This document shows positions 1 to 9,585 of a stretch of DNA of 64,000 bases, in pieces. The notes beneath the pieces were generated by a model, which worked only from the letters and a program-made list of their open reading frames with translations, made no database searches and had not been told where the DNA came from. The number at the start of each line of letters is the position of its first letter. Positions within the stretch are counted from its first letter, which is position 1. The position numbers and the translations under genes are program-made. Origin of the DNA: Deltaproteobacteria bacterium (GTDB taxonomy: Bacteria > Desulfobacterota > Binatia > HRBIN30 > CADEER01); assembly GCA_029262455.1 (NCBI GenBank), contig JAJCZJ010000053.1, positions 1 through 64,000 of the forward strand, read 5' to 3'.

Positions 1-1755
1 GATGTCGGTATGGACGTGGTGGTCGGTCATGATGATGTTGTCGACACCTTCCCCGGCAAACTGTCGCACCCGGTCGTGATGCGGTACGCGCGAGTCGGCG
101 CTGTTGATGCCGTGCACGTGGAAGTCGGACGAAACGAAACCGGTTGTGTCGAGCACACGGGCGATCTGCGCCTCGACCTGACTCACCGCTCCTGCCGTAA
201 TCGTGACAGCTTCCTGAAACAGTGAGTACTCGATTCCACGCGAGACGAACACCACATAGGACCCTGGCTCGATGTCGAGCTCGACTACCCCATCGGCTTC
301 CGTATAGGCGAAGTCCGCAAAGCCGAAAGGCTGCGACGGCTCGCTGGCTCGATCGTTGAACAACCCGGTTGCATCATCCCCAGCAAAGATCGGTTCCGGG
401 CTAGGATCGAATCCGATGACGCTGATGCGCGCAGGCACGGCAGCTCCGCTCGCATCCACAACCGCGACCCGCAGACCGCCGGTCTGCGGCAAGGCGATAT
501 CTTGCTCCTCGCTTCCTCCCTCCGAGATCGTAACCAGGTGCACCATCGGCGCGCTGCCGTTTCCCTCGTACGGTGTACCCTCCATCGCTCCGGCCACGCC
601 GTAGTCGCCCGGCAGGAGAGTTCCCTCGAAGCAACCAGTCGAGTCCGTAACGAAGTGAGACACTAGGCGAGCGAGCCCCCCTGCTCCATCCGGTGGACCG
701 ACTGACACGCGAGCCCCAACAGCAGGGTCGCCGCCGCGCGTTACGCAACCACTCAACACGCCGACCGGAAGTCCTTTGACAACATTCTCGATATCGATGG
801 CATTCCCCCCACTGCCATCGCCGACGCCGAAATAGCGAGTGAATGAGTTCGACCCACCTGCCGGCACGACGAAGATCGACGGATTTCCGAGAATAGCGCC
901 GAGCGTGCTCTGGCTATGCATGACCGACGATACGCCCGAAGCCGTGAAGTAGCTCGACCCCGTGACCGACTCGGGAATCGGGATCGTCACGTGAGAATAG
1001 TCGACACCCGTCGCTGAGCCGAAACCAATAAACGAAAGTACTCCGAGATCGGCTGTGAGAACTTCTCCAATACCAGCGCCTTCGCTAGCCCACTGACCGA
1101 CTTCGCCCGCTGCATTGATGTAGTCACTGACGAAGAGACCGAGGTCCTCCTCTTCGTTGTTGAAAATCGTCGTGACCATCCTAACGTAAGGAACATCAGG
1201 CTCGAGCGTGTACTCGGTACAGCCCTCGATGTCATGGTCAACGTCGTCAGCCGCATCAGGGAAATCGAGTCCGCCAATATCTTCAATGATGGTGGACGGA
1301 TTCACGAAGTCGAGAATATCGTCCGGGCCGCAGGTCCGTATGATCGCCGCATTGCCATCCATGCCGTCGTTCACGATCTCGACCGTTTGGGCGTTGATCA
1401 CGGTCTCGACATTGACGCCCGGCTGGATCTCCAAAAAGTTGTCGGTGCCGGGGCGAGCCACCAACTCAGCGTCGATGATGTTGCCGCCGTATTGGCCGAC
1501 ACTGTAGAGATCGCGCTTGCCGACATCTTGGATAACGAAACGCGCCACCGAGTTGGCCAACATGAAGTCGCCAATCTGGCCATGCGCCAACGGACCGCTC
1601 AAGAGATCGGTCGCATCGACGATCTCGAACGCCGCCGCGCCGACGATCGGAGTCGGCGTTGCAACGGCGGCACCGCCAGAATCATCCGAAGAGCAACCCC
1701 CCAAAACCAAACCCAACAACACGGCGACGAGCATCGTCGTTCGCACTTTTCTCAT
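1..1755 (-). CDS. Lipoprotein with C-terminal PHP-type metallohydrolase domain (partial)
   Basis: This gene runs off the left edge: 585 residues are visible and the C-terminus is missing. The ATG at 1755 follows an AAAAGGGG stretch. Residues 1-21 are a lipoprotein signal ending in the lipobox LVLGGC, so export and lipidation at Cys21 are expected. Residues 40 to about 540 are beta-rich and unrecognised, with carboxypeptidase-like repeat character near 380-460. At about 543-549 the motif SDFHVHG appears, followed by TDHH at 577-580. This is the opening metal-binding signature of the PHP/CehA-McbA family of metal-dependent phosphoesterase-like hydrolases. The catalytic domain is therefore cut by the window edge. 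The substrate is unknown. A second PHP-superfamily gene lies at 45485-47734. Confidence 0.8.
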   Translation of the reverse strand, partial: MRKVRTTMLVAVLLGLVLGGCSSDDSGGAAVATPTPIVGAAAFEIVDATDLLSGPLAHGQIGDFMLANSVARFVIQDVGKRDLYSVGQYGGNIIDAELVARPGTDNFLEIQPGVNVETVINAQTVEIVNDGMDGNAAIIRTCGPDDILDFVNPSTIIEDIGGLDFPDAADDVDHDIEGCTEYTLEPDVPYVRMVTTIFNNEEEDLGLFVSDYINAAGEVGQWASEGAGIGEVLTADLGVLSFIGFGSATGVDYSHVTIPIPESVTGSSYFTASGVSSVMHSQSTLGAILGNPSIFVVPAGGSNSFTRYFGVGDGSGGNAIDIENVVKGLPVGVLSGCVTRGGDPAVGARVSVGPPDGAGGLARLVSHFVTDSTGCFEGTLLPGDYGVAGAMEGTPYEGNGSAPMVHLVTISEGGSEEQDIALPQTGGLRVAVVDASGAAVPARISVIGFDPSPEPIFAGDDATGLFNDRASEPSQPFGFADFAYTEADGVVELDIEPGSYVVFVSRGIEYSLFQEAVTITAGAVSQVEAQIARVLDTTGFVSSDFHVHGINSADSRVPHHDRVRQFAGEGVDNIIMTDHHVHTDI

Positions 1756-1830
1756 TCGGAGACCCCTTTTCCTTTGCGAGCACAACGATACCCAGACATC
1801 ACTAGATCAAGCAACGTCCGCGACCCGATC

Positions 1831-2730
1831 TCAGCGACGGACGATGTGCTGACGCGGGAAAGGGACCGAGTGCTCCCAGTCCGCGAGCAACGCCCGCAAC
1901 GCGGTGACGAGCAGGAGCGGTTGGTCGAGCATTAGGTGATGTCCTGCTAGCGGGATCTCGACGACCGGCGCCACCCGGCCCAGTGCCTCGTACATGATCG
2001 AACCGACCTCTTCCGTGACGAGGCCGAACTCCGACCGGATGAGAGCCACCCGCCCGCCGACACGGGGCAACAACTCCGCAGCCCGCGACCGGTTGACCGC
2101 ACCAAACAACGCCGGGTCAAATTTCCACGAAACTCCGCCATCGACCGCGCGCAGGGAATGCTCCGCAACGTGACGAAAGATGTGCGGCTGATAATTGTCC
2201 TGCGGTGGGATTGTCTTGAACCGTCCGATCGCCGTCTCGATGTCCGGGTAGACCTTCGGCGCCCCAAAGGCCTTGCCGAGGCGTGCCGCTTCAACCTCGG
2301 GGTCCGACTGCACCATGGGGCTGTCGAGGATGATCATTCCAGCCAGGTCCGCACCGGCTTTCACCGCCGTCGCGGTCGCAACGAAACCACCCATCGAATG
2401 CCCGATCAGGACAGGCGGACCGTCCATGCCCGCACCGTCCACGACGCCGAGGACTTCATCGGTCCAATGATCAATGCTGTACTCGGGGCGCCGCCCGCTA
2501 TCGCCGTGCCCGGACAAGTCGAGCGCAACCACACGGTACTGCGGAAAAAGCGGTGCCAGGAAACTCCACCAATGAGCGTGCCCGGCACCGCCGTGGATCA
2601 GCACCAGTCCCGGCTGGTCACGGTCACCCCACATCATGCGGTGAATCGAGCAACCATCCACCGTGACGAGATCCTCTTCGGGAGTTGTCGCCAGTGTCGT
2701 CACCAACCACTGCGGCGCGTCGGATTCCAT
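1831..2730 (-). CDS. Alpha/beta hydrolase
   Basis: This is an alpha/beta-fold hydrolase of about 299 residues with the oxyanion-loop motif HGGAGH (about residues 46-51). The nucleophile elbow is GHSMGG (Ser112) and the catalytic His lies in LAGHH (about 264). The frame stays open back to 2838, but that start would overlap the divergent EthD gene, so I place the start at the ATG at 2730. Its ribosome-binding site is weak and the start is uncertain. The substrate cannot be read from sequence; such proteins act as esterases, C-C hydrolases or epoxide hydrolases. The head-to-head EthD gene across 100 bp suggests a shared control region and a joint catabolic role. Confidence 0.85.
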   Translation of the reverse strand: MESDAPQWLVTTLATTPEEDLVTVDGCSIHRMMWGDRDQPGLVLIHGGAGHAHWWSFLAPLFPQYRVVALDLSGHGDSGRRPEYSIDHWTDEVLGVVDGAGMDGPPVLIGHSMGGFVATATAVKAGADLAGMIILDSPMVQSDPEVEAARLGKAFGAPKVYPDIETAIGRFKTIPPQDNYQPHIFRHVAEHSLRAVDGGVSWKFDPALFGAVNRSRAAELLPRVGGRVALIRSEFGLVTEEVGSIMYEALGRVAPVVEIPLAGHHLMLDQPLLLVTALRALLADWEHSVPFPRQHIVRR

Positions 2731-2830
2731 CCAAGCAGAATGTCCGATGACAAGGCCGTAGCGCAAGCTGCGCCGACCTTCGCCGCAGCCGGCCGGGTCT
2801 GCTAACAAACTTCGACGAAAGGAATCCGCC
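2731..2830. promoter_or_regulatory. Divergent control region between hydrolase and EthD gene
   Basis: These 100 bases separate two divergent genes and must contain at least the promoter of the EthD gene, whose ribosome-binding site AAAGGA lies at its right end. I see no convincing palindromic operator. Confidence 0.4.
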
Positions 2831-3210
2831 ATGATCAAACTCGTATTCTGCCTACGCCGCCGCGCTGAGCTGACACGCGGAGAATTCCAGGACTACTGGC
2901 GCAATCAACACGCTGAGTTGGTGCGCGAACGCGCCGCCGCTATCGGAGCGGTACGGTATGTCCAAGTCCACACGGCCTACGAGCAACTCAATCAGGCATT
3001 GCGCGCAGGCCGCGGCGGCCCCGAGGCCTATGACGGGGTGGCCGAGCTGTGGTTCGAAAGCCGCGCAACGCTCGAGGCATCGTTCGCGACTGACGCGGCA
3101 CGCCATGCCGGCGCCGCCTTGCTCGACGACGAGCGGACGTTCATCGACCTCGCAAACTCACCGATCTGGCTCGCCGATGAACACGTCATCGTCGGAAACG
3201 AAGTGCCGGA

Positions 3211-3214
<4 letters not shown>
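2831..3214 (+). CDS. EthD domain-containing protein
   Basis: This is a 127-residue protein with the EthD (dimeric alpha-beta barrel) pattern: an N-terminal strand MIKLVFCLRRR, then TRGEFQDYWRNQHA, a signature Trp-His block of the family. EthD proteins are small accessory proteins of catabolic operons, such as ETBE degradation, and some relatives act as lyases or decarboxylases. The start is well set by AAAGGA eight bases before the ATG. The stop codon overlaps the stop codon of the convergent sigma-54 activator gene in the tetranucleotide CTAG (3211-3214). Confidence 0.85.
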
Positions 3215-4827
<1,613 letters not shown>

Positions 4828-4848
4828 CCTTCAGAGGGAATACACGAG

Positions 4849-4896
4849 ATTTCGTAGTCGTGGCAACGTAATATCGTAGTCTTACGAAATTACGTT
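4849..4896. promoter_or_regulatory. Candidate upstream activator sites (nested inverted repeats)
   Basis: Two interlocking perfect 8-bp inverted repeats lie here: ATTTCGTA (4849-4856) with TACGAAAT (4883-4890), and AACGTAAT (4865-4872) with ATTACGTT (4889-4896). They lie about 70-115 bp upstream of the sigma-54 promoter at 4965-4980, a normal distance for an enhancer-binding site. They also lie just upstream of the activator gene, which would allow autoregulation. Binding by the activator at 3211-4827 is inferred. Confidence 0.55.
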
Positions 4897-4964
4897 CGTT
4901 CCCCCTCTTATGTGGTCCCTAAAAACGCAAGTGAAATTAAAGACTTACGCCAAACAGGAATAGC

Positions 4965-4980
4965 TGGCACGCCTCGTGCT
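4965..4980 (+). promoter_or_regulatory. Sigma-54 (-24/-12) promoter
   Basis: The sequence TGGCACGCCTCGTGCT matches the consensus TGGCACG-N4-TTGCW with one mismatch (GTGC for TTGC). It keeps the invariant GG and GC with exactly ten bases between them. Transcription would start near 4991, leaving about 17 bases before the ATG at 5008. This excludes the upstream in-frame start at 4912. Confidence 0.65.
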
Positions 4981-5007
4981 CCTACCAGATCCCCATGGTC
5001 AGTCACA

Positions 5008-5601
5008 ATGAATCGTTTTAGAACCATCGAGCCAGCCAACGCCATCGGTAAGACCCGGGCCTTGCTCGACGGACTCCAGAGGGAGTTGGGCATGGTACCC
5101 AACTTGGCGAGGTCGATGGCCAATTCTCCAACCACCCTCAGGGCCTACCTCGGGATGGAACACGCATTGGCGGCAGGAGCCCTGGCCCCAACCCTCCGAC
5201 GGCAAATCGCTCTCGCGGTTTCGCAGGCCAATGGTTGTCGCTACGGGCTTGCGGCACACACCGCGCTCGCCAAATCGATCGGGTTGAGTGACGAAGCGAT
5301 TCGCGATGCTCGACGCGGCGGATCCCCTGATCGCAAGACCGATATCGCGCTGCGTTTTGCAGTCGATCTCGTTGAGAGTCGCGGTCACGTATCGCCGGAC
5401 ACCACACGCCGGTTGCTCAAGAGCGGCCACAGCCAGGCCGATGTCGCCGAAATGGTTGCCAACGTCGCCCTGACGATCCTCGCGAACTACTTCGGCCACG
5501 TCGCCAATCCAACCATCGACTTCCCGGTCGCGCCCGAAGTGGAAACCGCGGCACGACCTTCCAGCGTGCCAACGGAATCCAAAATCCCTCGGGACACGTA
5601 G
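5008..5601 (+). CDS. Carboxymuconolactone decarboxylase/AhpD-like protein with altered CxxC
   Basis: This 197-residue protein has the AhpD-like/CMD all-helical fold. The pattern NGCRYGLAAHTALA (about residues 75-88) aligns with the family active-site motif C-x-x-C-x3-H, but the second cysteine is Gly80 (codon GGG). It therefore lacks the resolving or nucleophilic partner that gives peroxidase activity in AhpD. The start is taken at 5008 because the sigma-54 promoter lies downstream of the other in-frame ATG at 4912. No clear ribosome-binding site precedes it. The divergent activator suggests inducible expression. A role in handling a toxic organic or peroxide is inferred. Confidence 0.75.
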   Translation: MNRFRTIEPANAIGKTRALLDGLQRELGMVPNLARSMANSPTTLRAYLGMEHALAAGALAPTLRRQIALAVSQANGCRYGLAAHTALAKSIGLSDEAIRDARRGGSPDRKTDIALRFAVDLVESRGHVSPDTTRRLLKSGHSQADVAEMVANVALTILANYFGHVANPTIDFPVAPEVETAARPSSVPTESKIPRDT

Positions 5602-5741
5602 AAGAAAGCGAGTCACGTTTTCGGCCGTCAGGCATCCAATAAAACAAGCCCAAGTTTTCCTCCCCCAGCCCCCCGGGTGAGGTCGTCAGCTGCCACCATG
5701 GCGACCTCACCCACCCCCCAATCCAACCAGGAGCACAAGCG
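5602..5741. other. Intergenic stretch with an 11-bp hairpin
   Basis: Perfect arms GGGTGAGGTCG (5675-5685) and CGACCTCACCC (5702-5712) flank a 16-base loop downstream of the CMD-like gene. No T-tract follows on either strand, so this is at best a weak terminator or an mRNA structure ahead of the small ORF at 5742. Confidence 0.4.
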
Positions 5742-5915
5742 ATGGAGTCCGCAGGAGCAGAGCAAAGCAGGCGATTCGAACCGGAAGTCATCCCGGCTGC
5801 TCGCACGGGAGAAACAGACAACACGACCACAGAGCGCATCCAAATCGTCCAACGGCCACAGCAGCGCAACCGCATCGCTCGGCCGGTCGACCACCAGAAA
5901 AGGCGGAGACAATGA
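5742..5915 (+). CDS. Putative 57-residue small protein, translationally coupled
   Basis: A short ORF starts at the ATG at 5742, seven bases after a good ribosome-binding site (CCAGGAGC). It ends in a TGA (5913-5915) that overlaps the ATG of the next gene as ATGA. The product is polar and basic, ending in QKRRRQ, and is rich in Arg, Gln and Thr, with no signal peptide or membrane segment and no recognised domain. The support is the ribosome-binding site plus the stop-start overlap, which repeats between the next two genes (6607-6610). It may instead be a leader whose translation couples to the downstream gene. Confidence 0.4.
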   Translation: MESAGAEQSRRFEPEVIPAARTGETDNTTTERIQIVQRPQQRNRIARPVDHQKRRRQ

Positions 5916-6610
5916 AACGGCAGGGGACTCTGGCTTTTGTCATCGCTACCGCGCTATTCGCGACGACCTCTCTCGCCAACTCGCAAGACGCTCTCGACCT
6001 CTGCCATAGCGCCGAGCTCGAAGGCGAAGATGTAGCGCTTGCCATCTTCGAGCGAGGGATCACGCTTGCCCGAGCTGCCATCGAAGAACAGCAGAACGAC
6101 CCGGTCGCGCATTTTGCCTTGTTCTGCAATCTCGCCAAGCGAGCGCGCCAGCGCGGATTCAGTCTGCGGATGGTCGGCGATCTCCGACGCATGAAAAAGG
6201 CACTCGATCGAAGTCTCAAACTCAAACCAAACTACGCAGATGCAGTCGCGGCAAAGGGAGCGCTTCTCTACTACATGCCGCGCTTCATCGGAGGAGACGT
6301 AAAAGAGGGGGAACGTCTGATCCGCGCAGCACTCGCTCTAGACCCATCGAACCCTACCCGCCTCGTACTCGTCGATCTTCTGACCTACCGAGAGGCCTTC
6401 ACCGAGGCTCGCGACGAAGCACGCACTTCACGCAAGATGATCGAATCGACCCATCGACAATCTCGCAAGCGGGCTGGCGCGGACGCGATCCTCAACCACA
6501 TGTGTCAACGACGCCCGACATCCCCCGAAGAAGAAGCCGTGCTCGCAGAGCTCTGCTCCGTTGCGGAAGTACAAACCGCGGGCCCGTTGCCGCAAGGAGA
6601 GAACGCATGA
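5912..6610 (+). CDS. Exported TPR-like protein
   Basis: This 232-residue protein has an N-terminal signal peptide (cleavage likely after about residue 22, SLANS). It is otherwise helical with tetratricopeptide-like pairs, for example a segment near 100-125 with DRSLKLKPNYADAVAAKGAL and another near 135-160 with RAALALDPSNPTRLVLVDLL. This spacing is typical of TPR proteins such as TRAP-associated TatT or RMD-type proteins. It probably works in the periplasm as a protein-interaction scaffold. It overlaps the preceding small ORF and the next gene by ATGA at both ends, so the three are likely translationally coupled. Confidence 0.65.
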   Translation: MKRQGTLAFVIATALFATTSLANSQDALDLCHSAELEGEDVALAIFERGITLARAAIEEQQNDPVAHFALFCNLAKRARQRGFSLRMVGDLRRMKKALDRSLKLKPNYADAVAAKGALLYYMPRFIGGDVKEGERLIRAALALDPSNPTRLVLVDLLTYREAFTEARDEARTSRKMIESTHRQSRKRAGADAILNHMCQRRPTSPEEEAVLAELCSVAEVQTAGPLPQGENA

Positions 6611-7221
6611 CAGCACCGATCAGCGACATCGCCTTCACGCCCACGGTAAAGGCGGTCCAAGAGAAAATGGGATCGCGCAGCGGCTACGCCAAAATGGAGG
6701 CGCGCGGCGGATGGTCTGATGTGGCTACTCCAGAGCTAGCCGAGTTTATAGCGCAACGGGACTCGTTCTACCTCGGCACCGCTTCGGCAGACGGTCGCCC
6801 GTACATTCAGCATCGCGGTGGAGTGCCCGGCTTCCTGAAAATCGTCGGCGACCGCCGCCTCGCCTTCGCCGACTACCGCGGCAACCGACAGTATATTTCC
6901 GTCGGCAACCTCGACGAGAACGATCAAGCCTTCATCTTTCTCATGGACTACCCGAATCGCCGGCGAATCAAGATCTGGGGCCGCGCGCACATCATCGACG
7001 ACGACAAGGACGATACATTCCAACGAGTGGCAAACGAAGCCGAGGTCCCACTCGAGCGAGTCGTCGTGTTCGACATCGAGGCATGGGACGTCAACTGCCC
7101 GCAGCACATCACCCCGCGTTTGAGTGCCGACGAACAGGCCGAAGTCGTCCGAGCTTTGCGACAGCGGATTGGACACCTAGAGGCCCAGGTCGACGAGTTG
7201 CGCGCGCCTGTCGTTGCGTGA
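6607..7221 (+). CDS. Pyridoxamine 5'-phosphate oxidase family flavoprotein
   Basis: This 204-residue protein has the PNPOx-like split beta-barrel. The pattern SFYLGTASADGRPYIQHRGG, then FADYRGNRQYISVGNL and FLMDYPNRRRIKIWGRA, is typical of FMN- or F420-binding members outside vitamin B6 synthesis. The C-terminus has a short coiled-coil-like tail (RQRIGHLEAQVDEL). The start at 6607 is set by the ATGA overlap with the preceding gene. The substrate is unknown. Given the LLM-type oxidoreductase at 18637-19659, a deazaflavin cofactor is possible, but this is inference. Confidence 0.8.
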   Translation: MTAPISDIAFTPTVKAVQEKMGSRSGYAKMEARGGWSDVATPELAEFIAQRDSFYLGTASADGRPYIQHRGGVPGFLKIVGDRRLAFADYRGNRQYISVGNLDENDQAFIFLMDYPNRRRIKIWGRAHIIDDDKDDTFQRVANEAEVPLERVVVFDIEAWDVNCPQHITPRLSADEQAEVVRALRQRIGHLEAQVDELRAPVVA

Positions 7222-7603
7222 AGGCGTTTCCCCAGGGAGGGAGAGGCTCCTGCCGAGCCGCGTATCAGTCGCAACCGAATTGCCAATTCCGACCACCCAC
7301 TAGCCCCCGCCTGGGAGACTGTCGATCCATGCAGATTGCCAAGTCCCATCGACCAACCCACCCGAATCCTCTCTCCCACCGGGAGAGGGCTAGGGGATCG
7401 AAATGCCAACTTCTTTCTTGCCCTTGTGCCGCAGTGCTTTCGCGCGCACGTTCAAGAACGAACCCTCACCTTTCGTCCTCTCCCGCGTGCAGCAGTGCGG
7501 GAGAGGAGATTTTGTTGGGCTTTGCCTGTCATTTCGAGAAACTCGACAATCTTTTAGCAAGTAGGGGGATCGCTGAAATGCTCCTGCTGAGCCGTGCAAC
7601 GTA
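7222..7603. repeat. Intergenic repeat cluster between convergent genes
   Basis: This gene-free stretch lies between two convergent stop codons and carries three palindrome-type elements. One is a 27-bp element at 7236-7262 whose near-identical copy (26 of 27) is at 61054-61080. The second is a small hairpin CTCTCCC-ACC-GGGAGAG at 7371-7387. The third is a hairpin with 10-bp perfect arms CCTCTCCCGC (7475-7484) and GCGGGAGAGG (7495-7504). Such dispersed elements are typical REP-like sequences, and the last could act as a bidirectional terminator. Confidence 0.6.
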
Positions 7604-8902
7604 CTATCCACTCGCGACCAACGTCCGTACCGACTCCACCTGACTCGACTCCGCACTCGCCCCCCGAGCCAAGGACTCGATCAGCTTTCCTTGTATCAAG
7701 CGCCGCCCTGGCGCGAGACGGTGGGACAAGCCGTTGAGCAACAACATCGTCCGTAGAACCAGAGCGAAGTCGCTCGGGATGTGGCGAACCTGAGCGGATC
7801 CGATCACGTCGACCAGATCATCCTCCTCATCGGAATCTCCGACGATCCGCAACACCAGCGAACGAAGGTGGGCCGCACTGGTCTCACCGAGGTCGAAGGA
7901 CAACGCCTCCGCCGCCGACATCGCGGCGTCATTGTCCCCGATCAGGGCCGACACCAACATCTGCGCAACATTCCGCGCAAAGCCTGCCGGCAGCTCCTTG
8001 CACAGACCAAAGTCGAGCAGCCCGATCACGCCGTTGTCCATCACCAGGAGATTCCCGGGATGTGGATCTCCGTGAAAGAAGCCGTACTCGAAGAGCATCG
8101 CTCCGTAGAGTTCGCCGATACGGCGCGCGACTTCCGCGAGATTGCAGCCCGCATCGCGCAAGGCCACGGTTCGAGAGACCTGAATCCCGTCCAAATACTC
8201 CATCACGATCACACGGTCGCAGGTGTATCGCTCGTGTATGCGAGGAACGCGCACATCCACCCGCTGCGCCAGAATTGCACCGAGGCGCTGCGTCGAGTCA
8301 GCCTCGCGCCGAAAGTCGAGCTCCATCTCGATAAACCGAGTTATTTCGTGTGCCAAGGTGCGCACATCGAGATTGCTCTGCATTCGCTGAACCAGTCCTG
8401 CGACCCGGCGCACCATGATGAGATCGAGGGGAAAAATGCGACGCGCCTCCGGATACTGAATCTTGATGACGACATCCGACCCATCGTGCAGGCGGGCCCG
8501 GTGCACCTGCGCCAACGAAGCCGCGCCAAGCGGCTCCGGATCAACCGACGCGAAGATTTCCTCGATGCGGCCACCGAGCTCAATCTGGAGGAGTGGTTTC
8601 AATTGCTCGAATGGCCGCGCTGGAACGTCGTCGTGAAATCGGCTGAGCTTGTCGATAAACGGCCGGGGCAGAATATCAGCACGCGCACCACCGATCTGCG
8701 CCGCTTTGATCACCCCCCCTTCGAGGGCGAGGGCAAGTCTGCGGATCTGCTCCGCTGCATTTTCGTGCGCGCGATTCCACGCCTTCTTCGAAACCGTTTG
8801 GCCCAGGAAATTTTCACGCGCGAGCAGCACCCAGTATCGCGGCAACGCCCGGAGCAGTGCCAGGGCGACACGCAGGATTCTGTAGAGTCGAAAGTTCTTC
8901 AT
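7604..8902 (-). CDS. ABC1/UbiB-type atypical kinase
   Basis: This 432-residue protein belongs to the ABC1 (AarF/UbiB/COQ8) protein-kinase-like family. Visible signatures are the N-terminal extension motif as KAAQ (66-69, a variant of the family KxGQ), the Ala-rich nucleotide loop GAASLAQVH (126-134) and the ATP-site lysine in VVIKIQY (Lys147). The catalytic HGDPHPGNLL and the metal-binding LLDFGL follow. Family members support ubiquinone biosynthesis or lipid homeostasis as ATPases. The ATG overlaps the stop of the upstream tetR gene as ATGA, so the pair is one operon under the same palindromic control region. There is no C-terminal membrane segment of the usual UbiB type. Confidence 0.88.
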   Translation of the reverse strand: MKNFRLYRILRVALALLRALPRYWVLLARENFLGQTVSKKAWNRAHENAAEQIRRLALALEGGVIKAAQIGGARADILPRPFIDKLSRFHDDVPARPFEQLKPLLQIELGGRIEEIFASVDPEPLGAASLAQVHRARLHDGSDVVIKIQYPEARRIFPLDLIMVRRVAGLVQRMQSNLDVRTLAHEITRFIEMELDFRREADSTQRLGAILAQRVDVRVPRIHERYTCDRVIVMEYLDGIQVSRTVALRDAGCNLAEVARRIGELYGAMLFEYGFFHGDPHPGNLLVMDNGVIGLLDFGLCKELPAGFARNVAQMLVSALIGDNDAAMSAAEALSFDLGETSAAHLRSLVLRIVGDSDEEDDLVDVIGSAQVRHIPSDFALVLRTMLLLNGLSHRLAPGRRLIQGKLIESLARGASAESSQVESVRTLVASG

Positions 8903-9534
8903 TTGGGCGCCTCCGACGAGCCGAGCACGCCGTGTAGGAACACATCGGCGATTGTCGACGTGATGTCCTCCTCATCGACCGGCAGATAGCGGCTGGCGCC
9001 GAGCAGCTCGTGGCTGACGAAGAACATGATGATCATTCCGATGAGGCCGCGACCGGCTACGATCAACGAGATCTCGTTCGCTCGCTTCGGACCCAAGCGC
9101 GCTTCGAGGTACGCGGCGATCAACCGATTGCCGGGGACGAATACGTGCTCGAGCGCCTGCTGCGCTTGCTCGACGTGGCTGGGCAACTCGCGCAACGCCA
9201 GTAAAACGAGGTCGCGGTGGTCGCTGAGATGTTTCCAAGCCTCCCCTACAAACATCCGTACCGCCTCCTCAAAAGGGACAGTGGCCAGATTCTCGCCGAG
9301 GACCTGAATATTCGGGAGTAGCGTATAGCGCCGCAGGACATCCTCCAGCAGCGCCTGCTTGCTGTCGAAGTAGAGATAGAAAGTCCCTTTCGACACACCT
9401 GCGGCCTCAGCAATGGCTGAGACCGGAGTTCCGTCAAAACCACGCTCAGCCCACAGACTTAGAGCAACTTCAGCCAACTCCGTGCGCCGGGTTTCATAGA
9501 ATGCATCTCTTTCGCTTGCAGCGATCTTCGGCAT
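8899..9534 (-). CDS. TetR/AcrR-family repressor
   Basis: This 211-residue regulator has an N-terminal helix-turn-helix (about residues 18-62). The typical core is AEAAGVSKGTFYLYFDSKQ, and a helical ligand-binding domain follows. It is divergent from the P450 gene, and a 26-bp palindrome of TetR type lies between the two starts, so it most likely represses both itself with the ABC1 kinase and the P450. The inducer is probably a P450 substrate or a lipid or acyl-CoA, which is inference. It is translationally coupled to the kinase gene. Confidence 0.92.
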   Translation of the reverse strand: MPKIAASERDAFYETRRTELAEVALSLWAERGFDGTPVSAIAEAAGVSKGTFYLYFDSKQALLEDVLRRYTLLPNIQVLGENLATVPFEEAVRMFVGEAWKHLSDHRDLVLLALRELPSHVEQAQQALEHVFVPGNRLIAAYLEARLGPKRANEISLIVAGRGLIGMIIMFFVSHELLGASRYLPVDEEDITSTIADVFLHGVLGSSEAPK

Positions 9535-9542
9535 CGCCTAGG

Positions 9543-9568
9543 ATAATGACCGACCAGTTGGTCATTAT
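9543..9568. promoter_or_regulatory. TetR operator palindrome
   Basis: Perfect 9-bp arms ATAATGACC (9543-9551) and GGTCATTAT (9560-9568) flank GACCAGTT. The inner GACCGACC...GGTC resembles the GACCGACCGGTC-type operators known for TetR proteins. It lies 8 bp from the tetR start and 17 bp from the P450 start. Confidence 0.7.
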
Positions 9569-9585
9569 CAAGAGCGGAGGAATCA

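Noticed and set aside
1234-1935. Plus-strand 233-codon frame
   Set aside because: It is antisense to the PHP lipoprotein and the hydrolase end, with no domain or ribosome-binding site.
7781-8989. 402-codon plus-strand frame opposite the ABC1 kinase
   Set aside because: It is an antisense shadow of a gene with strong family motifs; its composition is Arg/His-rich and no domain is seen.
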